A stretch of DNA of 64,000 nt from Sphingobacterium sp. ML3W (GTDB lineage Bacteria > Bacteroidota > Bacteroidia > Sphingobacteriales > Sphingobacteriaceae), in assembly GCF_000747525.1 (NCBI RefSeq), contig NZ_CP009278.1, positions 5,022,001 through 5,086,000 on the forward strand, written 5' to 3'. The translations under genes were made by a program, and so were the position numbers. Shown piece after piece: positions 34,179 to 43,082 of this stretch. Position 1 is the first letter of the stretch. The number at the start of each line of letters is the position of its first letter. The notes under the pieces are model-generated. The model did no database searches. It was not told the origin of the DNA and saw only the letters and a program-made list of their open reading frames with translations.

Positions 34179-34846
34179 CGTCTCTCTCCTTTCATTCTAT
34201 CGAGCAAAACCCTGATTTGATTATCATTGACAAAATCAGAAGTAGAAATAGCACCTAGTCTACCAAAATCATCTATCCAAACATAAATTGGCACAGCTTG
34301 ATGAGGAAATAATTGCTTTAGAAATCCATCAAGGACAATCGAGGGTATTTTTACGTTACCTTCCTCAAATACTCCAGCGACTTTTGACGTGTCAGTATCA
34401 TAACTATTTACGAGTAGAAAACTCATGTTGTCGCCATAAACTTCTCTAAAATGATCCAATTTTGGAAAGTTAGCCATACACGATGTGCACCAGGTCGCCC
34501 AAAAATCCAATATCAAAGGTTTCCCCCTGTATTTCATTAGAGTTTCTTTCTTATAAGCTCCATTTTCAAGAATAGTAAACTCATGTGTCCAGAAATCATC
34601 CGGAACTCTAAAGCCCAACATAACTTGACTTTCGTGATCCTTTTCTTTGTCCCTTATTTCCCTTTCTTCTTTTAACTCCTGCCCCCTACTCTCGCCATAA
34701 CAGATTACCATCAAAACCACCACTAACACTTTACTGACCAACAGAAACCCTTCTCCGCTGGGCTTAAATAGCTTCTGAATCTGTTTCCAGACGCTACTTA
34801 TATATATTTTATATTTATTCATATGTGATATAATTTTATTTTTCAT
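34175..34846 (-). CDS. TlpA-like thioredoxin-fold protein
   Basis: Exported thiol-disulfide protein, 223 residues. A single membrane anchor or signal lies near residues 34-52 (FLLVSKVLVVVLMVICYGE). The redox motif is in LILDFWATWCTSCMANFPKL (CTSC), and the fold ends with IPSIVLDGFLKQLFPHQAVP and the cis-proline region VPIYVWIDDFG. Start ATG 34846; 34822 (MNKYKIYISS) is an alternative. Its stop overlaps the SusC start (ATGA), so both are translated together. Confidence 0.88.
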   Translation of the reverse strand: MKNKIISHMNKYKIYISSVWKQIQKLFKPSGEGFLLVSKVLVVVLMVICYGESRGQELKEEREIRDKEKDHESQVMLGFRVPDDFWTHEFTILENGAYKKETLMKYRGKPLILDFWATWCTSCMANFPKLDHFREVYGDNMSFLLVNSYDTDTSKVAGVFEEGNVKIPSIVLDGFLKQLFPHQAVPIYVWIDDFGRLGAISTSDFVNDNQIRVLLDRMKGERR

Positions 34847-35037
34847 CTGTCATATGGAATATCCAAATGACATTCATTCGCATTTGTGAAGTCTGTGCTA
34901 CATGGATATTTCATAATTTCTAATTTTTAGGCATAAAGCTCCCCTACCCTTAATTCAGTCCGAGGGTGACTCCTTCACAAAAGTCATTTTACCCTCGGCT
35001 GAAGGGGGATTTATAAACAGTAAAACTTTATCTTTTT

Positions 35038-35754
35038 TTAAACTTCTACAGCTAGTCTGTTCTTGACCGAGTCTGTGGTTACATTTAGTTTACTTTTCAT
35101 GATCATCATCGGCTGTTCTTGCCAGATGAGTTCGACGGATGTTCCGTCTTTGGTCAATATCTGCCTGCTGTCTTTTACGATGGAAAGCTTCTCGACCCGC
35201 ACTTCCAACTGAAAGTGCTCGTTCAGGTCGTTCAATATCCGCTGACGGTATTCCTCCCTTTCGGTATCGGCCGGTACGGTAAGCTCATAATCATACCGCT
35301 GTATTTCAGACGGCTTCGTACGAACACCGTTAGCCCTTGCTGGTATAAACACAGCCTTATCATCACCATGTACGATGATCTGCTCGGCAGGAAAGCTTAA
35401 CGGCAAGCCTAACGCAAACAGGTAACATTCGTAAATAGCCATGTGAGCCAACGATATCCGGAGTACATCTTGGCCATCATCACGCACCACTGCCGTATAA
35501 GAACTGTCCCCTGCCTTCGATGGAGTCAGATACGAATAGTAGCGCTCCTTAGGCCGTGTATTTACGATACAAGTAGCATCACCCGAATACAACCTTTTGA
35601 GCGGATCTAGGGTTGGCAGCTTAAAATTCCGCATTGGTAAATCTGTTATCATAATTGGTTTTTTGATAATTGAAACACAATTTTCACTCAATAACGAAGA
35701 CACTTCTTCCCCTGGGGATAGCGCATAGCTCTCCCTATTACAAGAATTTTGCAT
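35038..35754 (-). CDS. Hypothetical protein
   Basis: Up to 238 residues; a more natural start could be ATG at residue 35 (MITDLPMRNFKLPTLDPLKR). No signal peptide in the shorter form. Blocks such as RPKERYYSYLTPSKAGDSSY and YDYELTVPADTEREEYRQRI followed by LNEHFQLEVRVEKLSIVKDS faintly recall the C-terminal pattern of DUF3738-like proteins that sit with TlpA in Bacteroidota. It lies about 190 bp upstream of the TlpA gene on the same strand, separated by an inverted repeat (CCGAGGGTGA...ACCCTCGG, 34970-35000) that could be a terminator. Confidence 0.5.
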   Translation of the reverse strand: MQNSCNRESYALSPGEEVSSLLSENCVSIIKKPIMITDLPMRNFKLPTLDPLKRLYSGDATCIVNTRPKERYYSYLTPSKAGDSSYTAVVRDDGQDVLRISLAHMAIYECYLFALGLPLSFPAEQIIVHGDDKAVFIPARANGVRTKPSEIQRYDYELTVPADTEREEYRQRILNDLNEHFQLEVRVEKLSIVKDSRQILTKDGTSVELIWQEQPMMIMKSKLNVTTDSVKNRLAVEV

Positions 35755-36619
35755 TATTTTAATTCGTTTACATTAGGCAAAGAAAAGGTATCCGGACTCT
35801 AGAAATCCACAACCCGTTTTCACGGCCTAACAGTTATAAAATAAGATGGGAAAAATGCAATTTTATGTCTTCATCACGTATTAATAATTGGTCTTCGCGA
35901 TTGCATTTTATGATATTCGAAAAAAACCGATTCGATTATATATAGATAAACTATACATAGATAAAGCGAAATCATTGTTTTGCAAAAATTATTCATTACT
36001 TTTAAAGTGCGAAAGTAAAAGAAACAAAAAATCAAATGCTTATGACAAGATAATGCTAACACGAATCGGTAAAACCTGCAAGGGTAAGACTATCAAAATG
36101 GCTATAAATTTATTGCCTTCTTTCATCGTCCTACATCGGTAGATGGGCCCTTTTGGTTTTTTAATGTATACAAGTTATTCCGGTTGTCGGATCTTGTTTT
36201 TATTCAACGCATTAATAGCGCTATGCACAGCACGATCCTGGATCAGCTGAAACATGGGTGGATTTTTGGACTTTTTTCTTTTCATCATTTATTTGGTTAC
36301 ACAATTTGGTTAATGAAAATAAGTCTCGTGCGGAAGGTAGTGAAGGTTCTATATAAAAAGGAAGCCTCACCACTATCTACTGTAAATATAGCACGACCAA
36401 GCGCTTTGAACACAGTTTCAAGCAGGGAGGCTTCCCCTTCTAATTGTAAAAGTACAAAAAGTATGGGGGTTAGCAAACCCTACCGTCCCGTGTTCGTAAA
36501 TTTTGGTCGTTTCTATTTACGAGACTCCAATCAGAATAACTGATTGTTAGACAAATATAATAATATAATATCAAAGTTCACAATTAAATGTGAACTATTT
36601 TTTAAAACAAATGTAAATT
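35755..36619. other. Long non-coding region with one candidate structured RNA
   Basis: No credible gene. It holds the promoter of the 35038-35754 gene near 35760-35850 and the XRE gene promoter near 36540-36600. A structured minus-strand element (36355-36436) is listed separately. The open plus-strand frame over 36184-36543 crosses that element and has no protein character. Confidence 0.5.
36355..36436 (-). ncRNA. Candidate structured RNA with terminator-like closing stem
   Basis: On the minus strand GGAAGCCTC (36427-36435) pairs with GAGGCTTCC (36360-36368), and TTTTTATAT follows directly, like a terminator. Inside, TTGAA-ACTGTG-TTCAA, AGCG-CTTGGTCG-TGCT and CTAT-n-ATAG form further small hairpins, giving a multi-arm fold of about 75 bases. 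No known RNA family recognised. A long-loop terminator is the simplest alternative. Confidence 0.35.
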
Positions 36620-37276
36620 ATGCCAGAAGAAAATAAAGGGAATATTTTTAATTACTTAAAAGAAGTTCTAACAAACTCTGGTTTGTCATCAAGACTATTA
36701 GGACTTTGTCTTAATATACATAAAGGTACCTTATCAAATTGGAACAGTAACCTTACACAACCTAATTTAGAAGATATAGATAAAATAGCCTCAATAATCG
36801 AAATCGATAATTTTGACCTGATAAAAAATTCAAAACGAAAAACCACTGGTCTAATAGATGCTATTAATATTGAATACAGACGCTTAACTAAGGATTTAAA
36901 TTTACCCTTATATATAGAAGAAGAAAAAGATGGTAAAACAAAAAAAATATATAATCCTATCCTACAAAAATCAATTTGGGATTTTATTGAAAATTATCGA
37001 ACAATAAATCGACACAAGGAAGAAGAGTCAATAAAAGAATTTAATAAACCTTATACTGAATTAACGCAGGACGAACTAAATGAAATCACAGTATTTATTT
37101 GTAAAGAACCATCCTCGAATGAATTACTGAATTTTGAATATCTCGTTGTCAACACGAGCTTAAATGAACAGAAATTCATCGCAAGATTTTCACGTAAAGA
37201 GGATGCTAAAATTTTTGCTGAACTAGTACTTCAAGGATATTTTAAAGATAATAAAATGAAAATTGTGAAGGACTAA
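36620..37276 (+). CDS. XRE-type helix-turn-helix protein with C-terminal extension
   Basis: 218 residues. The first 65 residues resemble a Cro/C1 helix-turn-helix: FNYLKEVLTNSGLSSRLLGL, CLNIHKGTLSNWNSNLTQPN, LEDIDKIASIIEIDNFDLIK. The rest is mixed charged with a compact C-terminal domain (SLNEQKFIARFSRKEDAKIF, AELVLQGYFKDNKMKIVKD). Alone on the plus strand at the left edge of the Rpn repeat field. Very AT-rich coding sequence suggests acquisition. Targets unknown. Confidence 0.7.
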   Translation: MPEENKGNIFNYLKEVLTNSGLSSRLLGLCLNIHKGTLSNWNSNLTQPNLEDIDKIASIIEIDNFDLIKNSKRKTTGLIDAINIEYRRLTKDLNLPLYIEEEKDGKTKKIYNPILQKSIWDFIENYRTINRHKEEESIKEFNKPYTELTQDELNEITVFICKEPSSNELLNFEYLVVNTSLNEQKFIARFSRKEDAKIFAELVLQGYFKDNKMKIVKD

Positions 37277-37329
37277 GGACTAAATTTACAGAAAAGAAGG
37301 TAATAGAAATTAAATAATCATCAATAATA

Positions 37330-37630
37330 CCAAGCCAAGTTTTCGATTAATCATGATACATAAGCTTTGTTATTTATCGGCATCATGGATTATCCGCAGA
37401 CTTTAGGTTTAAACAAGTAACACAGTGACAAGTAACGCAGTAACGATCAGTTTAACTTACTCACCTAATAACCTAATAACATTAAAAAATGGCGAGCGTC
37501 CTATAATAGGATTACCTAAGCCTGCTGATGGAGGTGAAAGTGAGGGATAAGATGATTGCTGATTACTGATGATAGTAAAGCATATTGACCAATAACATAC
37601 AGAGCCGAATGGTCATCCAATCGGCTCTGT
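37330..37630 (+). repeat. Dispersed Rpn-associated repeat, copy A, with 41-residue frame
   Basis: Contains the words ATCATGGATTATCCGCAGAC, AGTAACACAGTGACAAGTAA and an open frame from GTG 37425 to TAA 37550. The frame reads VTSNAVTISLTYSPNNLITL then KNGERPIIGLPKPADGGESE-G. The shared terminator (ACAGAGCCGA / TCGGCTCTGT, 37599-37630) follows and serves the Rpn gene on the other strand. Related copies lie near 38985, 39218, 40694, 60073, 61858, 63269 and 63755. Confidence 0.8.
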
Positions 37631-37652
37631 ATATTTTATGGTAATAAATTAT

Positions 37653-38766
37653 TTATAGTTTTTCAATTTCTTCGATAGAAAGACCTAAAATATCACTAAC
37701 CTCTTCTTTTCCGATACCTCTAGCAAGCATTTTACGAGCAGACTCGCATGCTTGTTCATGAGCTTCATCCAATATCGTTTGAAGTTTCAATTCTAATGTA
37801 TGCTTTTCCTCTGCAATCCTTTTCTTTTCAGCAATAATCTTAGCGCGTTCTTCTAGACCCGCAGCAATGCCTTTCTTTTCCGCCTTATCCAATAAATATT
37901 CTTGAGTGCCCATAATATTGCTCCTTCCTAATTTGTTTTCGACCTCTCTTTCAAACTTAGTTAAAAATTGAATATTAAACAATTTTTAACGATATCTCAT
38001 CGACCTATGAAAAACAAATATTACGATGAAACGTATAGAAATTTTCTGGATTTTGAAAACTAACATAATATGCTAAAAAATCATAGAGACCTTGACGTGT
38101 TTTCTTATCCATTTTACGTTTCATCATCTCCTCATAAAGATCATGTTTGATGTCTTTCAAGGCTTCATCACTGATATTCTTATTAACGATAGCCAATAAT
38201 GTCGTCAATACCACAACAGAAAATGGATTGCCATTGGCACGTAATAAGGATTCATCTTGATCCAGAATCTTATAACTATTAAAATCATAGCGCAAACTGG
38301 TACCCATAAATTTGTACATATAAAATGACGGTCGATAATTACTGTTGCCATCTGCCAAAATAGCGATAGCGGTGACAGGAACTTGATACTTATCCGATAC
38401 TTTATAAAAATATTGGAACATACGATTCGCTAAATCTCCCTTACCTTTACTGGACTGTATCTCAATATGGCACAATATAAATTGTTCGCCTCCGTCTTTA
38501 AGATACACCTTGACCAATTTATCTACAAAACGAACGCCCTTACCATTGGGCTCGGGTGGAAACAAGGTCTCAAACTCCTTATCCAAATAATCAAAGGGTT
38601 TGCTCAGATCAAAAACATCATCAGCATCTGAAAAGAAAAATCGTAAAAAATGTGCAAAGGTCTGCTCTAAAATAGATTTCCACAGCAGATCATCGACACG
38701 ACTGGATGAATGACTCATAACGGTATATAATTGGTTATCAGCATAAAAGTAAAAAATAAAATCCAT
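37653..38766 (-). pseudogene. Rpn-family nuclease gene split by a 77-bp insertion
   Basis: Rpn proteins are PD-(D/E)XK nucleases related to transposase_31 and reported to promote recombination. The first 250 residues and the last 100 are identical to the intact copy at 62101-63138, but 77 bp at 37956-38032 interrupt them after NPENFYTF and cause a frameshift and stops (ending HRNICFS). The insertion carries an inverted repeat (TTAAAAATTG ... CAATTTTTAA). The nuclease region with LCHIEIQSS lies in the intact first part. A truncated but folded N-terminal product could still be made. Confidence 0.9.
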
Positions 38767-39393
38767 ATATCGCTATAAAAATTAGCAAAAACACTAAGTT
38801 TTATATCAAAACAGATTCACTACTTCGAATAACTCACGATGGATAAGTCTTGTTCTTTATTGGCATCATGGATTATCCGCAGACTTTAGGTTCTAACTTT
38901 AACCAAGTAACACAGTGACAAGTAAATGAGTAACTAACCAGTCTAACATACTCACCCCATAACCTGATAACATTAAAAAACGATGAGCGTCCAATGATAG
39001 GGTTATTAGCTAAGCCAGCTGATGGAGATGAAGAGCAGACTAAGGAACTAACACAGTGACGAGTAACGCAGTAACAATCAGTCTAACTTTAAACAAGTAA
39101 CACAGTGACGAGTAACGTAGAAACGATCAACCTAACTTTGACCAAGTAATACAGTGACGAGTAACGCAGTAACGATCAGTCTAATTTACTCACCTCATAA
39201 CCTGATAACAATAAAAACGGTAAGCGTACTATAATTGGACTACAACCTAAGCCAGGTGATAGAGATGAAAGTACAAATTAAAGGTGAGCATAAAACTTGT
39301 GTTAGAAAAAAACTCACAACATAAAGAGCAATGATTGTCGAATTAATAAGACAATAAAAAAAGGGACCCTTACAGAATCCCTTTATATCTTAT
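38767..39393 (+). repeat. Rpn-associated repeats, copies C and H (decayed)
   Basis: Two to three worn copies of the repeat. Copy C still reads NDERPMIGLLAKPADGDEEQ before running into the next AGTGAC block; its GTG start (38915) is followed by a stop after four codons. Copy H (near 39218) has lost the frame. AGTAACACAGTGACGAGTAA-type words occur three times between 39040 and 39180. Non-coding otherwise; it separates the Rpn relic from the Abi gene. Confidence 0.7.
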
Positions 39394-39433
39394 ACTTGGT
39401 TACATTTCAGAAATGAAAGAGGCTTGACCAAGT
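39394..39433 (+). promoter_or_regulatory. Nested hairpin in the leader of the Abi gene
   Basis: ACTTGGT (39394-39400) pairs with ACCAAGT (39427-39433), enclosing CATTTC-A-GAAATG. An upstream hairpin AAAGGGA/TCCCTTT (about 39359-39384) precedes it. Together they may be a terminator plus structured leader; some Abi_2-family genes are known to have partner non-coding RNAs. Confidence 0.45.
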
Positions 39434-39474
39434 CTTACAATGCAAATATAGTAATTCTTAAACCAATTACCAAA

Positions 39475-40155
39475 ATGAAAATAAATCTTAGGCATAAATA
39501 TCTTTCCCGATCAAGATACAATAGGTATTTGCATGCTACCCATAATCAAGCAGAAAAAGCAAAGAGACTTTATAATGCAAATATTAGATTGGCACAAGCA
39601 TTTCATCCATTATTGACCCAATTTGAAGAAATCCTTCGTAATTCCTTAAGTAACATCCTAGCGGCACATTTCATTGATCCAGATTGGATTATTAATCAGA
39701 AAAATGCGTTCATGAGCAATCCCTCTCTTGGGCAATCACGTTATTATCTAAAAGAATGTATTATAAAATCTGAACGTAAGTTCAACAGAAGAAATATAAC
39801 CATTACTAATGGTAAGCTATTAGCAGATCAAACATTTGGTTTCTGGATAGCCTTATTTCTACCACATCATTATTCTTTGTTGAACGGAAAACCAATACAA
39901 ATCTTCCCTTATAAACCGACATATGAAAACCGAGCTAGTATACATGCTAAATTAGAAAAAATCAAAGATTTCAGAAATAGAGTCAATCACTGTGAACCCA
40001 TTTGTTTCAATGGACAACATATCGACTGCACAGAGGCTACAGATATCAAACAAATTCTTTATCACTTAATCGAATGGATAGATCCTGAATTAGTGCCATT
40101 TTTTACAGCAATTGATAACATTAATAATAAGACAAATCAAATACACAACATTTAA
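39475..40155 (+). CDS. Abi_2/AbiD-F-like abortive-infection protein with HEPN motif
   Basis: Family of phage-defence proteins, many with HEPN ribonuclease folds. From ATG 39475 (MKINLRHKYLSRSRYNRYLH) 226 residues follow. Family signs: AHNQAEKAKRLYNANIRLAQ-like start, FHPLLTQFEEILRNSLSNIL, QTFGFWIALF, and the RX4H ribonuclease motif in KIKDFRNRVNHCEPICFNGQ. An in-frame ATG at 39424 lies inside the leader hairpin and is less likely. A membrane-protein gene follows after 11 bp. The AT-rich island between Rpn repeats suggests a mobile defence unit. Confidence 0.82.
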   Translation: MKINLRHKYLSRSRYNRYLHATHNQAEKAKRLYNANIRLAQAFHPLLTQFEEILRNSLSNILAAHFIDPDWIINQKNAFMSNPSLGQSRYYLKECIIKSERKFNRRNITITNGKLLADQTFGFWIALFLPHHYSLLNGKPIQIFPYKPTYENRASIHAKLEKIKDFRNRVNHCEPICFNGQHIDCTEATDIKQILYHLIEWIDPELVPFFTAIDNINNKTNQIHNI

Positions 40156-40166
40156 AATAAGGAGTT

Positions 40167-40577
40167 ATGTTTATCATTGATATCCGTTGGATCTTTAAAA
40201 TACTTTTAAACTTAGCAATCATCATTATTATCGGCAGGTTATTTTATGCACTATACGAACCGAAGCTACAGGGCACCAACCTTGTATATATACTACCATG
40301 TGTAGGGATAATAAGCAGCTACCTATACCTATCCGTTTGGCTCGGTTGGAAAAAAGGTTTTCAAATATTATGCTACATCGCTGGATATCTAATGTTAATG
40401 GGCTATTTTGTGTTAAGAAACTCCTTACCTAAATGGATGGATTATACTATAACGCTTTTAATACTGGCCTTGATAGGGTATGGTTGTTACCGCGCTATTA
40501 AATACCTGATCAACCTGGTTAAAAATATAAATTTTCGATTTAAAGCCTACAGGATGCGTTATAAAAATAGAAGATGA
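40167..40577 (+). CDS. Four-span membrane protein paired with the Abi gene
   Basis: 136 residues with four membrane helices: IFKILLNLAIIIIIGRLFYA, YILPCVGIISSYLYLSVWLG, ILCYIAGYLMLMGYFVL, TITLLILALIGYGCY, and a basic tail (INFRFKAYRMRYKNRR). No family recognised. Eleven bases after the Abi stop and on the same strand, so cotranscribed. It may anchor the Abi protein or act as the membrane effector of a two-gene defence system. Inference from pairing only. Confidence 0.75.
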   Translation: MFIIDIRWIFKILLNLAIIIIIGRLFYALYEPKLQGTNLVYILPCVGIISSYLYLSVWLGWKKGFQILCYIAGYLMLMGYFVLRNSLPKWMDYTITLLILALIGYGCYRAIKYLINLVKNINFRFKAYRMRYKNRR

Positions 40578-40619
40578 TACTGTAAAAGAAAACCAGTCAA
40601 CTTTTCAAATAGTGCAAGA

Positions 40620-40900
40620 TGATTAAGATTTGATTTTTATCGGCATCATAGATTTTTCGCAGACTTTAGTTCTAACTTTAACCAAGTAACACAGTGACGA
40701 GTAACGCAGTAATGATCAGTCTAACTTACTCACCTCATAACCTGATAACATTAAAAAAAGGCGAGCGTCCAATGATAGGTTTATTACCTAAACCTGCTGA
40801 TGGATATGCAAGTGAGGGATAAGGTGATTACTTATGAAGGTAAAGCAGATTGACCTATAACAGACAAATCCGAATGGTCATCCCATTCGGCTCTGTATAT
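40620..40900 (+). repeat. Rpn-associated repeat, copy B, with 42-residue frame
   Basis: GTG 40694 opens VTSNAVMISLTYSPHNLITL, then KKGERPMIGLLPKPADGYAS-EG and TAA 40820-40822. Codon changes relative to copies A and D are mostly at third positions. A damaged form of the shared terminator (CCGAATGGTCATCCCATTCGG) follows at about 40870. Confidence 0.75.
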
Positions 40901-41209
40901 TTTATGCTAATAAATCATTTATAATTTTTCAATCTCTTCGATTGAAAGACCTGTTCCCTTAGCAATATCGGCTAATGGTAGACCCATTCTCTTAAACTCT
41001 AATGCAACGGCAATCGCTTTTTCATGCTCAGCTTTCTGTTTTTCTACCTTAAGCTTAGCTCGTTCTTCTAAACGTCCCTTTGCAATGCCTTCTTTTTTTG
41101 CCTTATCCAATAAATATTCTTGAGTATGACCCGTCCTAAAATAGCTATACAGTTTATTTAATAAATCCTGGTTTTAACTATACAACTTTCGACATTAATC
41201 CGAAATAAG

Positions 41210-42208
41210 CTATACAGCATATTCGTCAAATGTAATAATTTCACTCGAAGAATGTAAATCTTCTTCATTTGTCAATTCCATAAGTTCTTTTTCGGTAACG
41301 TCGTAATTTTTAGAATATGCTTTCCATCTTTTCCTCAATGCCACATTCTGGCGATGAGCTTCAGATGGTGTGAGATAATCACAGCTGCTATGAGGTCTAA
41401 TATTATTATATGAATCAATGCTCTTATCAATATATAAGCACATCTCGGGAAATGATAGTTTTTTGGTATAAAATTCAAATTCATTTTTTAGTATCCCATT
41501 AACACGTTCTGCCAATGCATTTTCGTAAGGACTTCCATTTTCAGTCATACTAACAGCTATTTTATTGGATCTTAACTGTTCTACATATAATGTACTACAA
41601 TACTGAGTTCCTCGGTCAGAATGATGGATAAGAGGTAAATCTATCCATTCTCTATTGTTCACTGCCATTTCAAGGGCTCTCACACAACCTATCGTAGTCA
41701 TATCCTCACGAAAGCAATAGCCCATGATTTTTCGAGAATAAGCATCAGTAACAAGACTAAGGTATCCCCATTTATCTATAAGCCTAATATAGGTAATATC
41801 ACTAACCCACAACTCTTCTGGCCGACTAATTACTAACTCTTTTATGATATTGGGATATTTGCGTAGATGATGACGAGAGTTCGTTGTCTTCACGTTACGC
41901 CGTCGCGTGCGAACTAAGAGACCATGCGAACCGATCAAATCGAATAAATAATCTCGGCCAACTTCTATATTATGAGAAGCTAAAATAGGTGACAACATGA
42001 AATGAAGCTTGCGTACACCTACTCGTGGTAAATATTCACGTATCTTCAAAACCTCCTGTAAAATAATATCATCTACAAAATTAGACGCACGTGAGCGCCA
42101 AAGGTGATCATAATAAGCATGACGACTCTTGCCAAACAGTTTGCATAAATTACCTATCCCTATTTTTGGAAATAAGTTCTGCAGGACTAAGACTGCTTGG
42201 CACCAGAC
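41210..42208 (-). CDS. IS3 transposase OrfB (DDE integrase), made by -1 frameshift
   Basis: Catalytic part of the transposase. In the -1 frame the open stretch reaches back to the slippery site, reading VLQNLFPKIGIGNLCKLFGK, SRHAYYDHLWRSRASNFVDD, then REYLPRVGVRKLHFMLSPIL. The DDE core shows ELWVSDITYIRLIDKWGYLS, LIHHSDRGTQYCS and ENGSPYENALAERVNGILKN. An internal ATG at 42049 gives 279 residues, but the region upstream of it is conserved transposase, so frameshift fusion with OrfA (about 505 residues in all) is the likely active form. Confidence 0.93.
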   Translation of the reverse strand, partial: VWCQAVLVLQNLFPKIGIGNLCKLFGKSRHAYYDHLWRSRASNFVDDIILQEVLKIREYLPRVGVRKLHFMLSPILASHNIEVGRDYLFDLIGSHGLLVRTRRRNVKTTNSRHHLRKYPNIIKELVISRPEELWVSDITYIRLIDKWGYLSLVTDAYSRKIMGYCFREDMTTIGCVRALEMAVNNREWIDLPLIHHSDRGTQYCSTLYVEQLRSNKIAVSMTENGSPYENALAERVNGILKNEFEFYTKKLSFPEMCLYIDKSIDSYNNIRPHSSCDYLTPSEAHRQNVALRKRWKAYSKNYDVTEKELMELTNEEDLHSSSEIITFDEYAV

Positions 42209-42726
42209 TTTTTTCGGATATTAATATTTAACTGTTCTTCGGCAACATCGATCAAAGTGTTTAAGGCAGTAATTTTTAATTGAGCGGCAGATAAAGCAGC
42301 TTTTAATGCTTCTAGTTCACTATCATTTACCTTACACAAATCTTCATCTTCCACGACATCAGCTTTTAAAATGCTAATATCGACATTTTCTTTCTTAAGT
42401 AATCTAACCCATTTTGCAATGGTATCATGACCGTGGATATTGTAAATCTCGTTAGCTTCTGAAATGCTTAGCGTACCTTGCATAATCTGAAGAGCGATAG
42501 AACGACGCTGGAGAGGTGATAATTTAGTATATTTTGGAGTGCACACATCCTGAACAGTATACTTTATCATCCATTTACTCAATGCTTGGCCACCAACGCT
42601 TAATTTTTCGCAAACTTGTCGTTTGGAATAACCTTTCTTTAATAATGATAACGATTTTTTTATGACTGATTTGTCATAATAAGGAGTAGATTTGAGTTCG
42701 GGTTTCTTTGCTTTTATTTTGTTCAT
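42187..42726 (-). CDS. IS3 transposase OrfA (helix-turn-helix protein)
   Basis: DNA-binding part, 179 residues. Two helix-turn-helix units: KSLSLLKKGYSKRQVCEKLS and RRSIALQIMQGTLSISEANE. A helical C-terminal part (LKAALSAAQLKITALNTLID, VAEEQLNINIRKK) ends at the classic slippery heptamer A-AAA-AAG (42208-42214, minus strand), where ribosomes can shift -1 into orfB. Terminal stop follows 21 bases later. Confidence 0.92.
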   Translation of the reverse strand: MNKIKAKKPELKSTPYYDKSVIKKSLSLLKKGYSKRQVCEKLSVGGQALSKWMIKYTVQDVCTPKYTKLSPLQRRSIALQIMQGTLSISEANEIYNIHGHDTIAKWVRLLKKENVDISILKADVVEDEDLCKVNDSELEALKAALSAAQLKITALNTLIDVAEEQLNINIRKKSGAKQS

Positions 42727-43082
42727 ACACTATAATTAGTGTATAACTATTCTAGGACTAGACAGTACCCATGATATTGCTCCTTCCTAATTTGTTTTCG
42801 ACCTCTCTTTCAAACTTAGTTAAAAATTGAATATTAAACAATTTTTAACGATATCTCATCGATCTATGAAAAACAAATATTACGATGAAACATATAGAAA
42901 TTTTCCGGGTTTTGAAAACTAACATAATATGTTAAAAACCATTATGAGCAATAGCTCATAATAGCATCATTACCATCGAAAGAAAAATTTAAATAATGAT
43001 AATCAGATAAACCAATCATGATTTTTACAGGTGACTTTGTATTTGTGAGTGATATTCGTCCCCCTGATTTATAGATGCTTGA

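Larger units (their letters stand above)
41127..42764 (-). mobile_element. Complete IS3-family insertion sequence, 1638 bp
   Basis: Ends are related inverted repeats starting TG (TGACCCGTCCTAAAATAGCT at the left; TGTCTAGTCCTAGAATAGTT, read inward, at the right). A 3-bp target duplication GTA lies at 41124-41126 and 42765-42767; removing the element and one GTA restores the Rpn frame seen at 60440. It carries orfA and orfB with an intact programmed frameshift site, so it may be active. Confidence 0.93.
40919..42930 (-). pseudogene. Truncated Rpn gene interrupted by an IS3 element
   Basis: Its 3' part (40919-41126) reads YLLDKAKKEGIAKGRLEERA to LADIAKGTGLSIEEIEKL; its 5' part resumes at 42765 after the IS. 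It carries the same 77-bp insertion (42815-42891) as the copy at 37653. The N-terminal 230 residues are missing: homology stops near 42930 and continues as a non-coding block shared with 60588-60687, which includes ATTATGAGC-AATA-GCTCATAAT. The C-terminal variant differs from the 62101 type (VALEFKRMGLPLADIAKG). Confidence 0.88.

Noticed and set aside
36184..36543. 119-residue plus-strand reading frame
   Set aside because: No protein-like character, overlaps a structured inverted repeat, and has no ribosome site or family likeness.
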